From: Xenopus tropicalis
Taxonomy: Eukaryota; Chordata; Amphibia; Anura; Pipidae
Length of the DNA stretch: 64,000 bases
Reading direction: 5' to 3'
Assembly: GCF_000004195.4 (NCBI RefSeq)
Contig: NC_030680.2
Span: 146,586,545 to 146,650,544 of the forward strand
The position numbers were made by a program, and so were the translations under genes. The notes below the pieces were generated by a model that was given only the letters and a program-made list of their open reading frames with translations, did not search any database and was not told where the DNA came from. Shown in pieces: positions 1 to 10,794 of this stretch (its first letter is position 1; each line of letters starts with the position of its first letter).

Positions 1-345
1 TTACTGAACAGGGACGACACGCGATTTATCATTTATGGCCATTTTTTGATAAATCGTTTGAGATCAATCGCAAGAAAAAGATACATCTGTATCTCGGGCC
101 ATATCAAGGCTCTCTGACTATATGTTTTGCATTCTGTATATTCTGAAGGCCTATAGGGTTCTGTAATAAAAAGACATTTTTTACCAGGTATGGTAACCCA
201 TAGCAACCAATCAGCAGGCAGCTTTCATGGAAATGTGACCCAATGTATATCAGTTGGTGGCAGGCACAGCAATTGGTTGGGGCTCGGGGGTATAAGGAAT
301 GGATTCCTGACAGTCGTGCAATGTCAATATCTGTGGGCAAAAGCC
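1..345. other. Noncoding flank, no gene seen
   Basis: AT-rich sequence with no credible reading frame. It contains a stretch around 205-235 (CATAGCAACCAATCAGCAGG) that reads like a dispersed repeat, but I cannot name it. Confidence 0.5.
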
Positions 346-1632
346 GGATAAGGGGTCTTTCTGTAATTCGGATGTCCTAACTTAAGTCTACTAAAAAAAA
401 TATTTAAACAGCAATTAAATCCAATAGGATTGTTTTGGTTCCAATAAGAGGTAATTATATCTTAGTTGGGATCAAGTACAGGTACTGTTTTATTATTACA
501 GAGAAAAGGGAATCATTTAACCATTAAATAAACCCAATAGGGCTGTTCTGCCCCAATAAGGGGTAATTATATCTTAGTTGGGATCAAGTACAGGTACTGT
601 TTTATTATTACAGAGAAAAGGGAATCATTTAACCATGAAATAAACCCAATAGGGCTGTTCTGCCCCCAATAAGGGGTAATTATATCTTAGTTGGGATCAA
701 GTACAGGTACTGTTTTATTATTACAGAGAAAAAGGAATCAGTTAACCATTAAATAAACCCAATAGGGCTGTTCTGCCCCAATAAGGGGTAATTATATCTT
801 AGTTGGGATCAAGTACAGGTACTGTTTTATTATTACAGAGAAAAGGGAATCATTTAACCATGAAATAAACCCAATAGGGCTGTTCTGCCCCAATAAGGGG
901 TAATTATATCTTAGTTGGGATCAAGTACAGGTACTGTTTTATTATTACAGAGAAAAGGGAATCATTTAACCATTAAATAAACCCAATAGGGCTGTTCTGC
1001 CCCAATAAGGGGTAATTATATCTTAGTTGGGATCAAGTACAGGTACTGTTTTATTATTACAGAGAAAAGGGAATCATTTAACCATTAAATAAACCCAATA
1101 GGGCTGTTCTGCCCCAATAAGGGGTAATTATATCTTAGTTGGGATCAAGTACAGGTACTGTTTTATTATTACAGAGAAAAGGGAATCATTTAACCATTAA
1201 ATAAACCCAATAGGGCTGTTCTGCCCCAATAAGGGGTAATTATATCTTAGTTGGGATCAAGTACAGGTACTGTTTTATTATTACAGAGAAAAAGGAATCA
1301 GTTAACCATTAAATAAACCCAATAGGGCTGTTCTGCCCCAATAAGGGGTAATTATATCTTAGTTGGGATCAAGTACAGGTACTGTTTTATTATTACAGAG
1401 AAAAAGGAATCATTTAACCATTAAATAAACCCAATAGGGCTGTTCTGCCCCAATAAGGGGTAATTATATCTTAGTTGGGATCAAGTACAGGTACTGTTTT
1501 ATTATTACAGAGAAAAGGGAATCATTTAACCATGAAATAAACCCAATAGGGCTGTTCTGCCCCCAATAAGGGGTAATTATATCTTAGTTGGGATCAAGTA
1601 GAGGTACTGTTTTATTATTACAGAGAAAAAGC
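346..1632 (+). mobile_element. Family A MITE fragment carrying a 112-bp array
   Basis: The left part (346-433, CCGGATAAGGGGTCTTTCTG onward) matches the body of the family A MITE seen with its terminus at 24092. It lacks the CAGGTATGGGACC end here. It runs directly into a tandem array and stops inside a unit at about 1632, so neither terminus is present. The family is TA-flanked and palindromic; a Tc1/mariner-type origin is inferred only from the TA target. Confidence 0.75.
434..1632 (+). repeat. 112-bp minisatellite, about 10.7 units
   Basis: GGCTGTTCTGCCCCAATAAG recurs every 112 or 113 bases (541, 653 and so on). Units are nearly identical and differ mainly in CCCC versus CCCCC and in AACCATTAAA versus AACCATGAAA. 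Each unit holds two small palindromes, AGTACAGGTACT and CCCCAATAAGGGG. The same unit occurs at four other loci in this window. Confidence 0.95.
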
Positions 1633-2074
1633 TTCATAAAACATTAGAAAATAAAAACTTACAAATCATTATAAATATACTTTTCCGATGCTGATAGAAA
1701 CTTTAGAGGTCCTTAGTTTAAAAAAAGAAATAACTTCTATCCTATCTCCAGTAGGAGAACATTAAACCACCTTTTCTCCAAGGAAATTTTAAACATCTCA
1801 CAATTTGCAAATATTCAGTTACTGCCATCCAGTAAACCTGTAAAACCCTCTCTAAAACTGTCAACACTCTCTCCATGATCCCAGAGCAATTAGAATTATC
1901 CAGCAAGGATACTGTGCTCTTGTATTCAGGTCGGCACGGTCAGAAACGGCACTGAAATGATCAAAGCAATAATAATAATCTTCCCCGACAAAATCCACTT
2001 AAAAAAAAGGTTAAAAATAAAATTTAAACAAGAAAAGGGCATTTGATCAATATTGATATAATATATACAATATC
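1633..2074. other. Noncoding interval, nothing recognised
   Basis: No reading frame of note, no tandem structure and no terminal repeats. It is AT-rich DNA between two transposable elements. Confidence 0.5.
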
Positions 2075-4086
2075 CTAAAGGGACACTGCCATGATATGTA
2101 TGGGGTCATTTTTATTTCTAAATGACACTGTTACACAGCAAATAATTCCCTCTGCCATTTAACCTTTTATTCTTCAACCAACAAATGTATTTGTAGCTGT
2201 AATATTGGTGTGTAGGCGCCATCTCAGTGCCTTGTGCCTGAGTCTGAGCTTTCAGCCAGCGCTACTCATTAGAACTGCTTTCAGCTAACCTATTGTTTCT
2301 CCTACTCCCATGTAACTGGAGGAGTCCCAAGCCGGACTTGGATTTCTTACTATTGAGTGCTATTCTGATACCTACTGGGAGCTGCTATCTTGCTCCCTTC
2401 CCATTGTTCTGCTGATTGGCTGCTGGGGGTGAGGGGGGGATATCACTCCAACTTGCAGCGCAGCAGTAAAGTGTGCCTGAGTCTGAGCTTTCAGCCAGCG
2501 CTACACATTAGAACTGCTTTCAGCTAACCTATTGTTTCTCCTACTCCCATGTAACTGGAGGAGTCCCAAGCCGGACTTGGATTTCTTACTATTGAGTGCT
2601 ATTCTGATACCTACTGGGAGCTGCTATCTTGCTCCCTTCCCATTGTTCTGCTGATCGGCTGCTGGGGGTGAGGGGGGGGATATCACTCCAACTTGCAGCG
2701 CAGCAGTAAAGTGTGCCTGAGTCTGAGCTTTCAGCCAGCGCTACACAAGAGAACTGCTTTCAGCTAACCTATTGTTTCTCCTACTCCCATGTAACTGGAG
2801 GAGTCCCAAGCCGGACTTGGATTTCTTACTATTGAGTGCTATTCTGATACCTACTGGGAGCTGCTATCTTGCTCCCTTCCCATTGTTCTGCTGATCGGCT
2901 GCTGGGGGGGAGGGGGGGGGATATCACTCCAACTTGCAGCGCAGCAGTAAAGTTTGCCTGAGTCTGAGCTTTCAGCCAGCGCTACACATTAGAACTGCTT
3001 TCAGCTAACCTATTGTTTCTCCTACTCCCATGTAACTGGAGGAGTCCCAAGCCGGACTTGGATTTCTTACTATTGAGTGCTATTCTGATACCTACTGGGA
3101 GCTGCTATCTTGCTCCCTTCCCATTGTTCTGCTGATCGGCTGCTGGGGGTGAGGGGGGGGATATCACTCCAACTTGCAGCGCAGCAGTAAAGTGTGCCTG
3201 AGTCTGAGCTTTCAGCCAGCGCTACACAAGAGAACTGCTTTCAGCTAACCTATTGTTTCTCCTACTCCCATGTAACTGGAGGAGTCCCAAGCCGGACTTG
3301 GATTTCTTACTATTGAGTGCTATTCTGATACCTACTGGGAGCTGCTATCTTGCTCCCTTCCCATTGTTCTGCTGATCGGCTGCTGGGGGGGAGGGGGGGG
3401 GATATCACTCCAACTTGCAGCGCAGCAGTAAAGTTTGCCTGAGTCTGAGCTTTCAGCCAGCGCTACACATTAGAACTGCTTTCAGCTAACCTATTGTTTC
3501 TCCTACTCCCATGTAACTGGAGGAGTCCCAAGCCAGACTTGGATTTCTTACTATTGAGTGCTATTCTGATACCTACTGGGAGCTGCTATCTTGCTCCCTT
3601 CCCATTGTTCTGCTGATCGGCTGCTGGGGGGGGGGGGGGGGGATATCAATCCAACTTGCAGCGCAGCAGTAAAGTGTGCCTGAGTCTGAGCTTTCAGCCA
3701 GCGCTACACATTAGAACTGCTTTCAGCTAACCTATTGTTTCTCCTACTCCCATGTAACTGGAGGAGTCCCAAGCCGGAGTTGGATTTCTTACTATTGAGT
3801 GCTATTCTGATACCTACTGGGAGCTGCTATCTTGCTCCCTTCCCATTGTTCTGCTGATCGGCTGCTGGGGAAGGGGGGGATATCACTGCAACTTGCAGCG
3901 CAGCAGTAAAGTGAGACTGAAGTTTATCAGAGCACAGGTCACATGGCTGTGGCACCCTGGGAAATGAAGAATATGGCTAGCCCCATGGGAAAAACAGATT
4001 ACAATGCAGGATTCTGCTGGAGAAGCTCTATTAACTGATAGGTTTTAAAAAAGAAAATATGTTTTCCAATGACAGTATTGCTTTAA
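2075..4086 (+). mobile_element. Family G (T2-type, TTAA) MITE with a 240-bp array
   Basis: The left end is CTAA then AGGGACACTGCCATG (2075 on). The right end is ATGACAGTATTGCT followed by TTAA at 4083-4086. The ends form an imperfect inverted repeat, and the target matches the TTAA used by Xenopus T2/Kolobok-type MITEs, with the left copy mutated to CTAA. The interior is almost entirely a 240-bp tandem array. Non-array sequence of the same element is found again, with a single unit, at 60541-60735. Confidence 0.7.
2236..3912 (+). repeat. 240-bp tandem array, 7 units
   Basis: GCCTGAGTCTGAGC starts units at about 2236, 2475, 2715, 2956, 3196, 3437 and 3678. Each unit ends in a run of G of variable length before GATATCA. 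Units 3-4 and 5-6 share the same pair of markers (ACACAAG, then GTTTGCC), so a 480-bp dimer has been duplicated. The same unit, reversed, is at 15477-16127. Confidence 0.95.
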
Positions 4087-4104
4087 GCTTATACCAGCTG
4101 AGTT

Positions 4105-4109
4105 ATATG

Positions 4110-4151
<42 letters not shown>
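4105..4151. repeat. (TA)n microsatellite
   Basis: An almost pure TA run of about 45 bases, preceded by TATGTATG. Confidence 0.95.
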
Positions 4152-4153
<2 letters not shown>

Positions 4154-4155
4154 TA

Positions 4156-4622
4156 TTGTAAAACCTGGTCTATCCTGATCTATTCTATTTACTCTTAATG
4201 CATATGCCTCATTTAATGGCCGCTCAGTGCGGTCCCTGCTGTATAAAAGAGATTGTTACTCTTCAGAGTCAGTTCATCCTTCCACAGCAGGAAATTTGCC
4301 TCAGCCATAAAGGATCAAATTAGCCTACATGAGATAGGACAGAGCAGGTCAAGATGTCTACTGAGAATTACTGGTGTGACCTTACAAAGTTCTAGAGAGT
4401 TGGAAAAAGCAATCACTGCTGAGATTTTCTCTCTGCAACTTTCATTGTTCATCTTTAATATCTTGTGCTCTGAGAAATCCAGTTTCACTCATATTGGGAG
4501 CATCTCCTATATTATTCCTCTACCATCTCCCGTTCTGATTCCAATTTTGGATGAAATTATTCTATTATGTATTGTTGTAATAAATTTATAATGTATTACT
4601 TTCGTACCAAGCTCTTCCATCA
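4156..4622 (+). other. LTR-like segment, doubtful
   Basis: The stretch begins TGTAAAACC, has a TATAAAA box at 4241-4247 and a polyadenylation-like AATAAAT near 4580, and could end at CCATCA. That order (TG, TATA, AATAAA, CA) resembles a solo LTR. I see no matching target duplication and no second copy. A 112-residue frame at 4253-4591 has no recognisable motif and is not called as a gene. Confidence 0.2.
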
Positions 4623-4787
4623 TATTCTTTGTTTTATTCAGCGAATAACAAGACAAAATCGTCGCTAACAAGTGTTTTGCTCATTGAAGAACAAAGGCAT
4701 TTCCATTACAAACATCGGTATAAAGGATTCAGCCCACACAAGCTAAGAATTAAGTGTACGGCAACTGATAAATGAGTGGTGAGATTT

Positions 4788-5007
4788 CTTTGGAAAGCTG
4801 ATCATGGCTTCTATAGCTACTGCTTGGTGAACATACAGGGGGGAGATACTGAGATATAATGAAAACCTTGATACATATAGTTTGACATTTGTGAGATATC
4901 ACCAGAGTAAGACTTGGATTAGAAATTCCCAGGAGTTAGGAGTCAGGTACTGGGAAGGGCTGTGAATAAACAAATAACATATATTGGACTATGGTTTTAA
5001 ATATATT
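4788..5007 (+). repeat. Direct duplicate, copy 1 (about 215 bp)
   Basis: This starts at AAAGCTGATCATGGCTTC and ends at AAATATATT. It is repeated with few changes at 6628-6838. A Harbinger-like element is inserted exactly at the end of this copy. Confidence 0.9.
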
Positions 5008-5478
5008 GGGCCTGATTCACTAAAGGGCGATAAAAATTATCGCACGCTTTTTCGCGTTAAAAAACGCAAAATAGTTTGCGCGCGATTCACCATAGTATTA
5101 TCGCGTGCGAAAAATCGCCATTTTCGCATGGGTTATTTCTCGCACTAGTTTTACTGTTTTGCGTTAATTTCCGCGCTGAAAAGAATACGATCGCATGATT
5201 CACTATAACTTTTGCGCGCTAAATATCGCATTCGGCTATGCGAAAATTAATACCTACTACAGGCAGGCGAAAAATTATACAAAAGTACAGTAAATGATTT
5301 TTTGCAATAAAATATGGACTTACAGTGTTATTTATTCAAGTATGTGTTTCCCTTAGAGTGACGCAGCCGCCAGTTTGCAGCGAAATGTTCATTTTTAATA
5401 CAGTAATTTTCTGCAAGTATTGGTGTGTATGGCTAACATGGCGTGCGTTCATTTGCGCGACTATTTATATTTGGCTAC

Positions 5479-5774
5479 AAGTGATGAAATGTTTCGCCAG
5501 GCATGGATTCGCAGCGAAGTTTTGGATGTGCATTGAATTTTTTTGCGACGGATTTTTTCATGCGTTTCGCAAAACAATCCGCCAATGGCAAAACGCATGA
5601 AAAAATTCGCCACGCAAAAATTCACCGCACATCCAAAAATTGATACAAGTGTCAAAAAATAATAGTCACAGCAACAATTTTTTTGCCCGCACAACATTTT
5701 TGCCGTTTCGTGGATCTTTCGAAAGATTTGCTAATTTTTCACTAAAGAAACCAGAACACATTTGCTCATCACTA
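5479..5774 (+). mobile_element. Family B hAT MITE nested in the Harbinger-like element
   Basis: The ends are AAGTGATGA (first T changed to A) and GCTCATCACTA. Eight-base flanks TTGGCTAC (5471-5478) and GTGGCTAC (5775-5782) match at 7 of 8 positions, as expected for a hAT target duplication. The centre is an inverted repeat around 5515-5635 (GCGTTTCGCAAAAC and its complement). Confidence 0.85.
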
Positions 5775-5782
5775 GTGGCTAC

Positions 5783-6205
5783 TATTTATAAGCATCTACT
5801 ATTTATATGCTACTATTTATATGCTACTATTTATATGCTACCATTTATATACTACTATTTATATGCTACTATGTATATGCTACCATTTATATGCTACTAT
5901 TTATATGCTACCATTTATATACTACTATTTATATGCTACTATTTATATGCTACTATTTATATGCTACCATTTATATGCTACTATTTATATGCTACTATTT
6001 ATATGCTACCATTTATATGCTACTATTTATATGCTACCATTTATATACTACTATTTATATGCTACTATTTATATGCTACCATTTATATACTACTATTTAT
6101 ATGCTACTATTTATATGCTACTATTTATATGATACCATTTATATGTGGCTAATATTTATATACATCATTTATATGTGGCAACAATTTTTATACACTATTT
6201 CTAAG
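5783..6205 (+). repeat. 14-bp minisatellite CTACTATTTATATG
   Basis: About 27 tandem copies, with CTACCATTTATATG and TACTACTATTTATA variants, becoming irregular after about 6130. Fourteen is not a multiple of three and the unit lacks stops in all forward frames, which creates three overlapping open frames (5640-6152, 5807-6274, 5821-6132). These are repeat artefacts, not genes. Confidence 0.95.
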
Positions 6206-6435
6206 CTACCATTCATATGCGGCGATTATTCGCGTAATTTAGCGCATGTACCGGCAAATACCGCATTGAAATAGTCTTTTCGCGAGTTAAATAACGCATG
6301 CAATATCGCGCGTAAAAAAGCGCGAGTATGCTTATAGTGAATCGTGCGAAAAATCGCAAAAATTAAGACGCGGTAAAAATTTTAGCGCACAATAAAAATA
6401 GCGCACGTTTTATCGCCCTTTAGTGAATCAGGCCC

Positions 6436-6627
6436 ATTGTGTCTAAAAGGTCCCCATACATGCTGAGATCTGCTCGCTTGGAGATCTTCACCCGATATCC
6501 CCAACTACGGGTTGGCGATATCGGGGAGCATGTTGTTAAAAAAAATTATAATTTGGTCGTTTGGCCCTGGGGCCAATCGTTTGGATATGAAAATTTTGTG
6601 ACTTTCGGATAGCAACCACAATATTTT
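6436..6627. mobile_element. Fragments of a TTAA-type MITE and of family F
   Basis: AGGTCCCCATACATG and the GATCTGCTCGCTTGG region match the TTAA element at 39481-39852. The last 50 bases (TGACTTTCGGATAGCAACC) match family F at 9100-9135. Both pieces are truncated. Confidence 0.6.
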
Positions 6628-6838
6628 CGAAAGCTGATCGTGGCTTCTATAGCTACTGCTTGGTAAACAGGGGGAGATACTGAGATATAATGAAAACCTT
6701 GATACATATAGTTTGACATTTGTGAGATATCACCAGAGTAAGACTTGGATTAGAAATTCCCAGGAGTTAGGAGTCAGGTACTGGGAAGGGCTTGGAGTAA
6801 ACAAATAACGTACGTTGGATTATGGTTTTAAATATATT
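6628..6838 (+). repeat. Direct duplicate, copy 2
   Basis: This is the uninterrupted partner of 4788-5007, continuing past AAATATATTG into GAGTCTAAC. It shows the sequence that preceded the Harbinger-like insertion. Confidence 0.9.
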
Positions 6839-7001
6839 GAGTCTAACTTTGTGTTTATCTATATAGTTAACCAAGTGGAATTGGAAAACCCATGTTGTCA
6901 TATTCTTCAGTTGTTCCTGATGAAAGTGAAGCAGTACTGGTCCATAACTGGCGCCCAGATGTCATTGAACTAGACTTCTACAGATGCCCAGTGATATTAT
7001 T

Positions 7002-7033
<32 letters not shown>

Positions 7034-7132
7034 TTGGATATACATTGCTGACATTGATGCAGGTTTCTACCGTGCCCTGAGGAAGTCCAGGCTGGGACAA
7101 AACACATTGGTCTTGATATTCTGTGACACGAT
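6839..7132. other. Noncoding interval with a (TCA)n microsatellite
   Basis: It contains a (TCA)n run at about 7003-7031. CCTGAGGAAGTCC at 7077 followed by GGGAC and AAAAC resembles the hammerhead-like motif at 58586 in degraded form. No gene is seen. Confidence 0.6.
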
Positions 7133-9210
7133 GGGGCCTATTCATTAAACCACAATTTTTTTTTTTGAGAAAAAAACATATTTTTTCTAATTTATAGAAC
7201 TTTTCGTAATGTCAACGATAATTTTGTTATAATTCCACTACTTTTTTGAGGCTTACGTTAAATTCCACAAAAAGACTACGACCATTTCAGAATTCATTCA
7301 AGCTTCGGTATCAGTATATGTTTTGACCAGAGTGGATCTGTAGAGTGCCATTGAGCCCTATGGGAGACTTTCCTTGGGCCGGGTTGGAGCTGCAGAGTGC
7401 CATTGAGCCCTATGGGAGACTTTCCTTGGGCCGGTTTGGAGACACAGAGTGCCTTTAAGCCCTATGGGAGGCTTTCCTTGGGCCGGGTTGGAGCTGCAGA
7501 GTGCCATTGAGCCCTATGGGAGACTTTCCTTGGGCCGGGTTGAAGCTGCAGAGTGCCATTGAGCCCTATGGGAGACTTTCCTTGGGCCGGGTTGGAGCTG
7601 CAGAGTGCCATTGAGCCCTATGGGAGACTTTCCTTGGGCCGGGTTGGAGCTGCAGAGTGCCATTGAGCCCTATGGGAGACTTTCCTTGGGCCGGGTTGGA
7701 GCTGCAGAGTGCCATTGAGCCCTATGGGAGACTTTCCTTGGGCCGGGTTGGAGCTGCAGAGTGCCATTGAGCCCTATGGGAGACTTTCCTTGGGCCGGGT
7801 TGGAGCTGCAGAGTGCCATTGAGCCCTATGGGAGACTTTCCTTGGGCCGGGTTGGAGCTGCAGAGTGCCATTGAGCCCTATGGGAGACTTTCCTTGGGCC
7901 GAGTTGGAGCTGCAGAGTGCCATTGAGCCCTATGGGAGGCTTTCCTTGGGTCGGGTTGGAGCTGCAGAGTGCCATTGAGCCCTATGGGAGGCTTTCCTTG
8001 GGCCGGGTTGGAGCTGCAGAGTGCCATTGAGCCCTATGGAAGGCTTTCCTTGGGCCGGGTTGGAGCTGCAGAGTGCCATTGAGCCCTATGGGAGACTTTC
8101 CTTGGGCCGGTTTGGAGACACAGAGTGCCATTGAGCCCTATGGGAGGCTTTCCTTGGGCCGGGTTGGAGCTGCAGAGTGCCATTGAGCCCTATGGGAGAC
8201 TTTCCTTGGGCCGGGTTGGAGCTGCAGAGTGCCATTGAGCCCTATGGGAGACTTTCCTTGGGCCGGGTTGGAGCTGCAGAGTGCCATTGAGCCCTATGGG
8301 AGACTTTCCTTGGGTCGGGTTGGAGCTGCAGAGTGCCATTGAGCCCTATGGGAGACTTTCCTTGGGTCGGGTTGGAGCTGCAGAGTGCCATTGAGCCCTA
8401 TGGGAGACTTTCCGGGGTTGGAGCTGCAGAGTGCCATTGAGCCCTATGGGAGACTTTCCTTGGGCCGGGTTGGAGCTGCAGAGTGCCATTGAGCCCTATG
8501 GGTGACTTTCCTTGGGCCGGGTTGGAGCTGCAGAGTGCCATTGAGCCCTATGGGAGACTTTCCTTGGGCCGGGTTGGAGCTGCAGAGTGCCATTGAGCCC
8601 TATGGAAGGCTTTCCTTGGGCCGGGTTGGAGCTGCAGAGTGCCATTGAGCCCTATGGGAGACTTTCCTTGGGCCGGGTTGGAGCTGCAGAGTGCCATTGA
8701 GCCCTATGGGAGGCTTTCCTTGGGCTGGGTTGGAGCTGCAGAGTGCCATTGAGCCCTATGGGAGACTTTCCTTGGGCCGGGTTGGAGCTGCAGAGTGCCA
8801 TTGAGCCCTATGTGAGACTTTCCTTGGGCCAGGTTGGAGCTGCAGAGTGCCATTGAGCCCTATGGGAGACTTTCCTTGGGCCGGGTTGGAGCTGCAGAGT
8901 GCCATTGAGCCCTATGGGAGGCTTTCCTTGGGCCAGGTTGGAGCTGCAGAGTGCCATTGAGCCCTATGGGAGACTTTCCTTGGGCTGGGTTGGAGCTGCA
9001 GAGTGCCATTGAGCCCTATGGGAGGCTTCCAAAATCATGCATTGAAGGTTTCAAAGCCAGAACGGTTTTCGCGCCGTTTACGATCGTTCGGATACAAAAA
9101 TTTTGTGACTTTCGGATTGCAACCACAATATTTTTGTACGACCGAAAACATAATTTTCGTGACATTTTCGCACATCAGAAATTGTCATGGTTACTTCGAA
9201 TTTACTAGGT
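7133..9210 (+). mobile_element. Family F (Harbinger-like) element with a 52-bp array
   Basis: It begins GGGGCCTATTCATTAAA, the style of terminus common in Harbinger-type MITEs. The right non-array part (9028-9210, with GTGACTTTCGGATTGCAACC) is shared, reversed, with 16977-17188 and 32058-32607. The left part near 7290 (ATTCATTCAAGCTTCGG) is shared with 35392-35410. I could not fix the right boundary or a target duplication. Confidence 0.7.
7343..9027 (+). repeat. 52-bp minisatellite, about 32 units
   Basis: The unit runs from GAGTGCCATTGAGCCCTATG through GGAGACTTTCCTTGGGCCGG to GTTGGAGCTGCA. Variants are mainly GGAGGC for GGAGAC and a shortened unit at about 8411. No unique spacers lie between units, so it is a satellite and not a CRISPR-like array. 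Confidence 0.97.
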
Positions 9211-9577
9211 GCGCCCTTCTCTCTGCTTTTATTTGTGTATTATTCATGTCAGTCCCTTACCCAATAGAGTTTACACTATAGGGCCCCTATCAGATTCACA
9301 CAGCACTGGAACATCAAACATATCATGACCCAGTTACCCTGTGTACAATGATGCCAGAAGGCCCAGAGGCACACAGTCTGTGTATGGGGTCTGGGGGCCA
9401 CCATCATTAACAAGTCACCCCTGTGATCTGCTCATAGAGTTTACAGTCAAACAGTCTAATTTTCCTTATGTGACCCAAAACATTGGCAGAAAAGGGGCAC
9501 TGGTTAGAACATGAGGGATTTATTAATGCCAGGGGCAAGTACTTGAGTGCTTCACCCTTTTCCTATGTGCACCATTG
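9211..9577. other. Noncoding interval, nothing recognised
   Basis: Unique-looking sequence without a convincing frame or repeat. Confidence 0.5.
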
Positions 9578-9585
9578 TTCTGTGT

Positions 9586-9838
9586 CAGGGTCGGACTGGG
9601 GGTGCAGGGCCCACCGGAGTTGCCGCCCAGGGGCCCTGCAGGTGCCCCTGCCGGCCGCATCCCCTGGGCCGCCTAGGGGCTCCCCACTGCACCCCCTAAC
9701 CCTCCTCAGGGGCACCCACCAGACGTCCTCCTCTGAGCGCGTCACTTTAACACGTCAGGGGAGTAAAACCATTGGCCGGGGGAGCACCGGCAACCACTGG
9801 GTTTTTTCCTGGTGTCCCGGTGGCCCAGTCTGACCCTC
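9586..9838 (+). mobile_element. Family C hAT MITE
   Basis: The termini are CAGGGTCGGACTGGG and CCCAGTCTGACCCTC. A perfect 8-bp target duplication TTCTGTGT lies at 9578-9585 and 9839-9846. The interior is GC-rich with GGGCCCACCGG and GGTGGCCCAG arms. Short frames on both strands (9483-9833, 9563-9745) are by-products of the base composition. Confidence 0.9.
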
Positions 9839-9951
9839 TTCTGTGTAATCGTCTCTCTTCTGTGTAATCGTCTTCCTTAGTACCTGCCTTGGGTAGGTGT
9901 TAAGTACAGAACTCCTTGGATCTTCTGTCTACAGACTTTTCTTCTACCCCC

Positions 9952-10265
9952 CAATGCAATTATCCCCAACCAGTGGCTCGGGGGCAACATGGTGCTCACC
10001 AACCCCTTGGATGTTGCTCCCAGTGGCCACAAAGTTGGTGCTATTTTTACATTTCTGGCTTGGAGACAAGTTTTGGAAGCCCAGAGACACAGTTTTACTC
10101 CAAGCAGAACCTCCTGCAGGCCAGCAGTCCACATGGGGCTACCAAATAGCCAATCACAGCCCTTATTTGGCACCCCCAAAGAACATTTTTCATGCTTGTG
10201 TGGCTCCCCAACACTTTTTACATCTGAGTGTGGCTCACAAGTTACAAAGGTTGGGGATCCCTGCT
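9952..10265 (+). mobile_element. Family D hAT-like MITE
   Basis: The left end is CAATTATCCCCAACCAGTGG and the right end GGTTGGGGATCCCTG, an inverted repeat. A related copy in the opposite orientation is at 22136-22390 (shared CCAACCCCTTGGATGTTGCT). The flanking 8-mers match at about 5 of 8. Overlapping frames of up to 188 residues here have no motif. Confidence 0.7.
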
Positions 10266-10794
10266 CTAATAGTACGGAGCATGTCATTGGCCACCCACAT
10301 GCAGCCCATTACATTGCATATATTTAAGCCTGAGTCCAACTGGTGCAAATACAAGGTGGCAAGGTGCATTGTGGGCAAAAACCACAGCACTCTGTGCCTG
10401 TTGTTTTGCACTTTAGCAAATGAGCCATATTGTGCTCAGATTAATGAAGCATACCTTGCCTGAAGGAGGCATTTTGTATTAGTTTTTCTTATTCTCCGTC
10501 ATGAAAAATGAAGGAGCTGTTTGTTCCCTTGATTACAATATTCTCTGTTTGTATTCTAAAACAAATCTTAAAGCCTACGAGGCTTCTCATGAACTTGGTA
10601 GGTAAAAAGTAAATCAATGTTTAAAAAGCCTCACTGGTACTGAAACAAGCAGCCGAGCCAACAGCAAGCGAACACTGGGAACTGGGGTGGAATTCAGTCT
10701 GCAAATCACTGATCTTTCTATAGAATAATGGAATTAAATGGAATCTACCTACATGGAGCTCCATATACTGTAGGTACCTTGGGGGCTAGTCTTT
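10266..10794. other. Noncoding interval, nothing recognised
   Basis: Low-copy-looking DNA with no gene, tandem repeat or terminal repeat visible. Confidence 0.5.

Larger units (their letters stand above)
5008..6435 (+). mobile_element. Harbinger-like element with a nested hAT and a 14-bp array
   Basis: The termini are an inverted repeat: GGGCCTGATTCACTAAAGGG at 5008 and its complement ending at 6435, with homology continuing into ATCGCACGC-like sequence. The flanks are ATT on both sides, a 3-bp duplication consistent with PIF/Harbinger. The interior contains a family B hAT MITE (5479-5774) and a 14-bp tandem array. There is no transposase frame, so it is non-autonomous. Confidence 0.8.

Noticed and set aside
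4253..4591. 112-residue frame as a host exon
   Set aside because: No family motif, no splice sites in phase, and it lies in a possible LTR.
5640..6274. Frames of 103-170 residues rich in LLFICYYLY
   Set aside because: They are products of the 14-bp array inside a Harbinger-like element.
7343..9027. CRISPR-like regular array
   Set aside because: The 52-bp units are contiguous with no unique spacers; the host is a vertebrate.
9483..10463. Overlapping frames of 60-188 residues on both strands
   Set aside because: They lie in two hAT-like MITEs with inverted ends; frames on both strands reflect composition.
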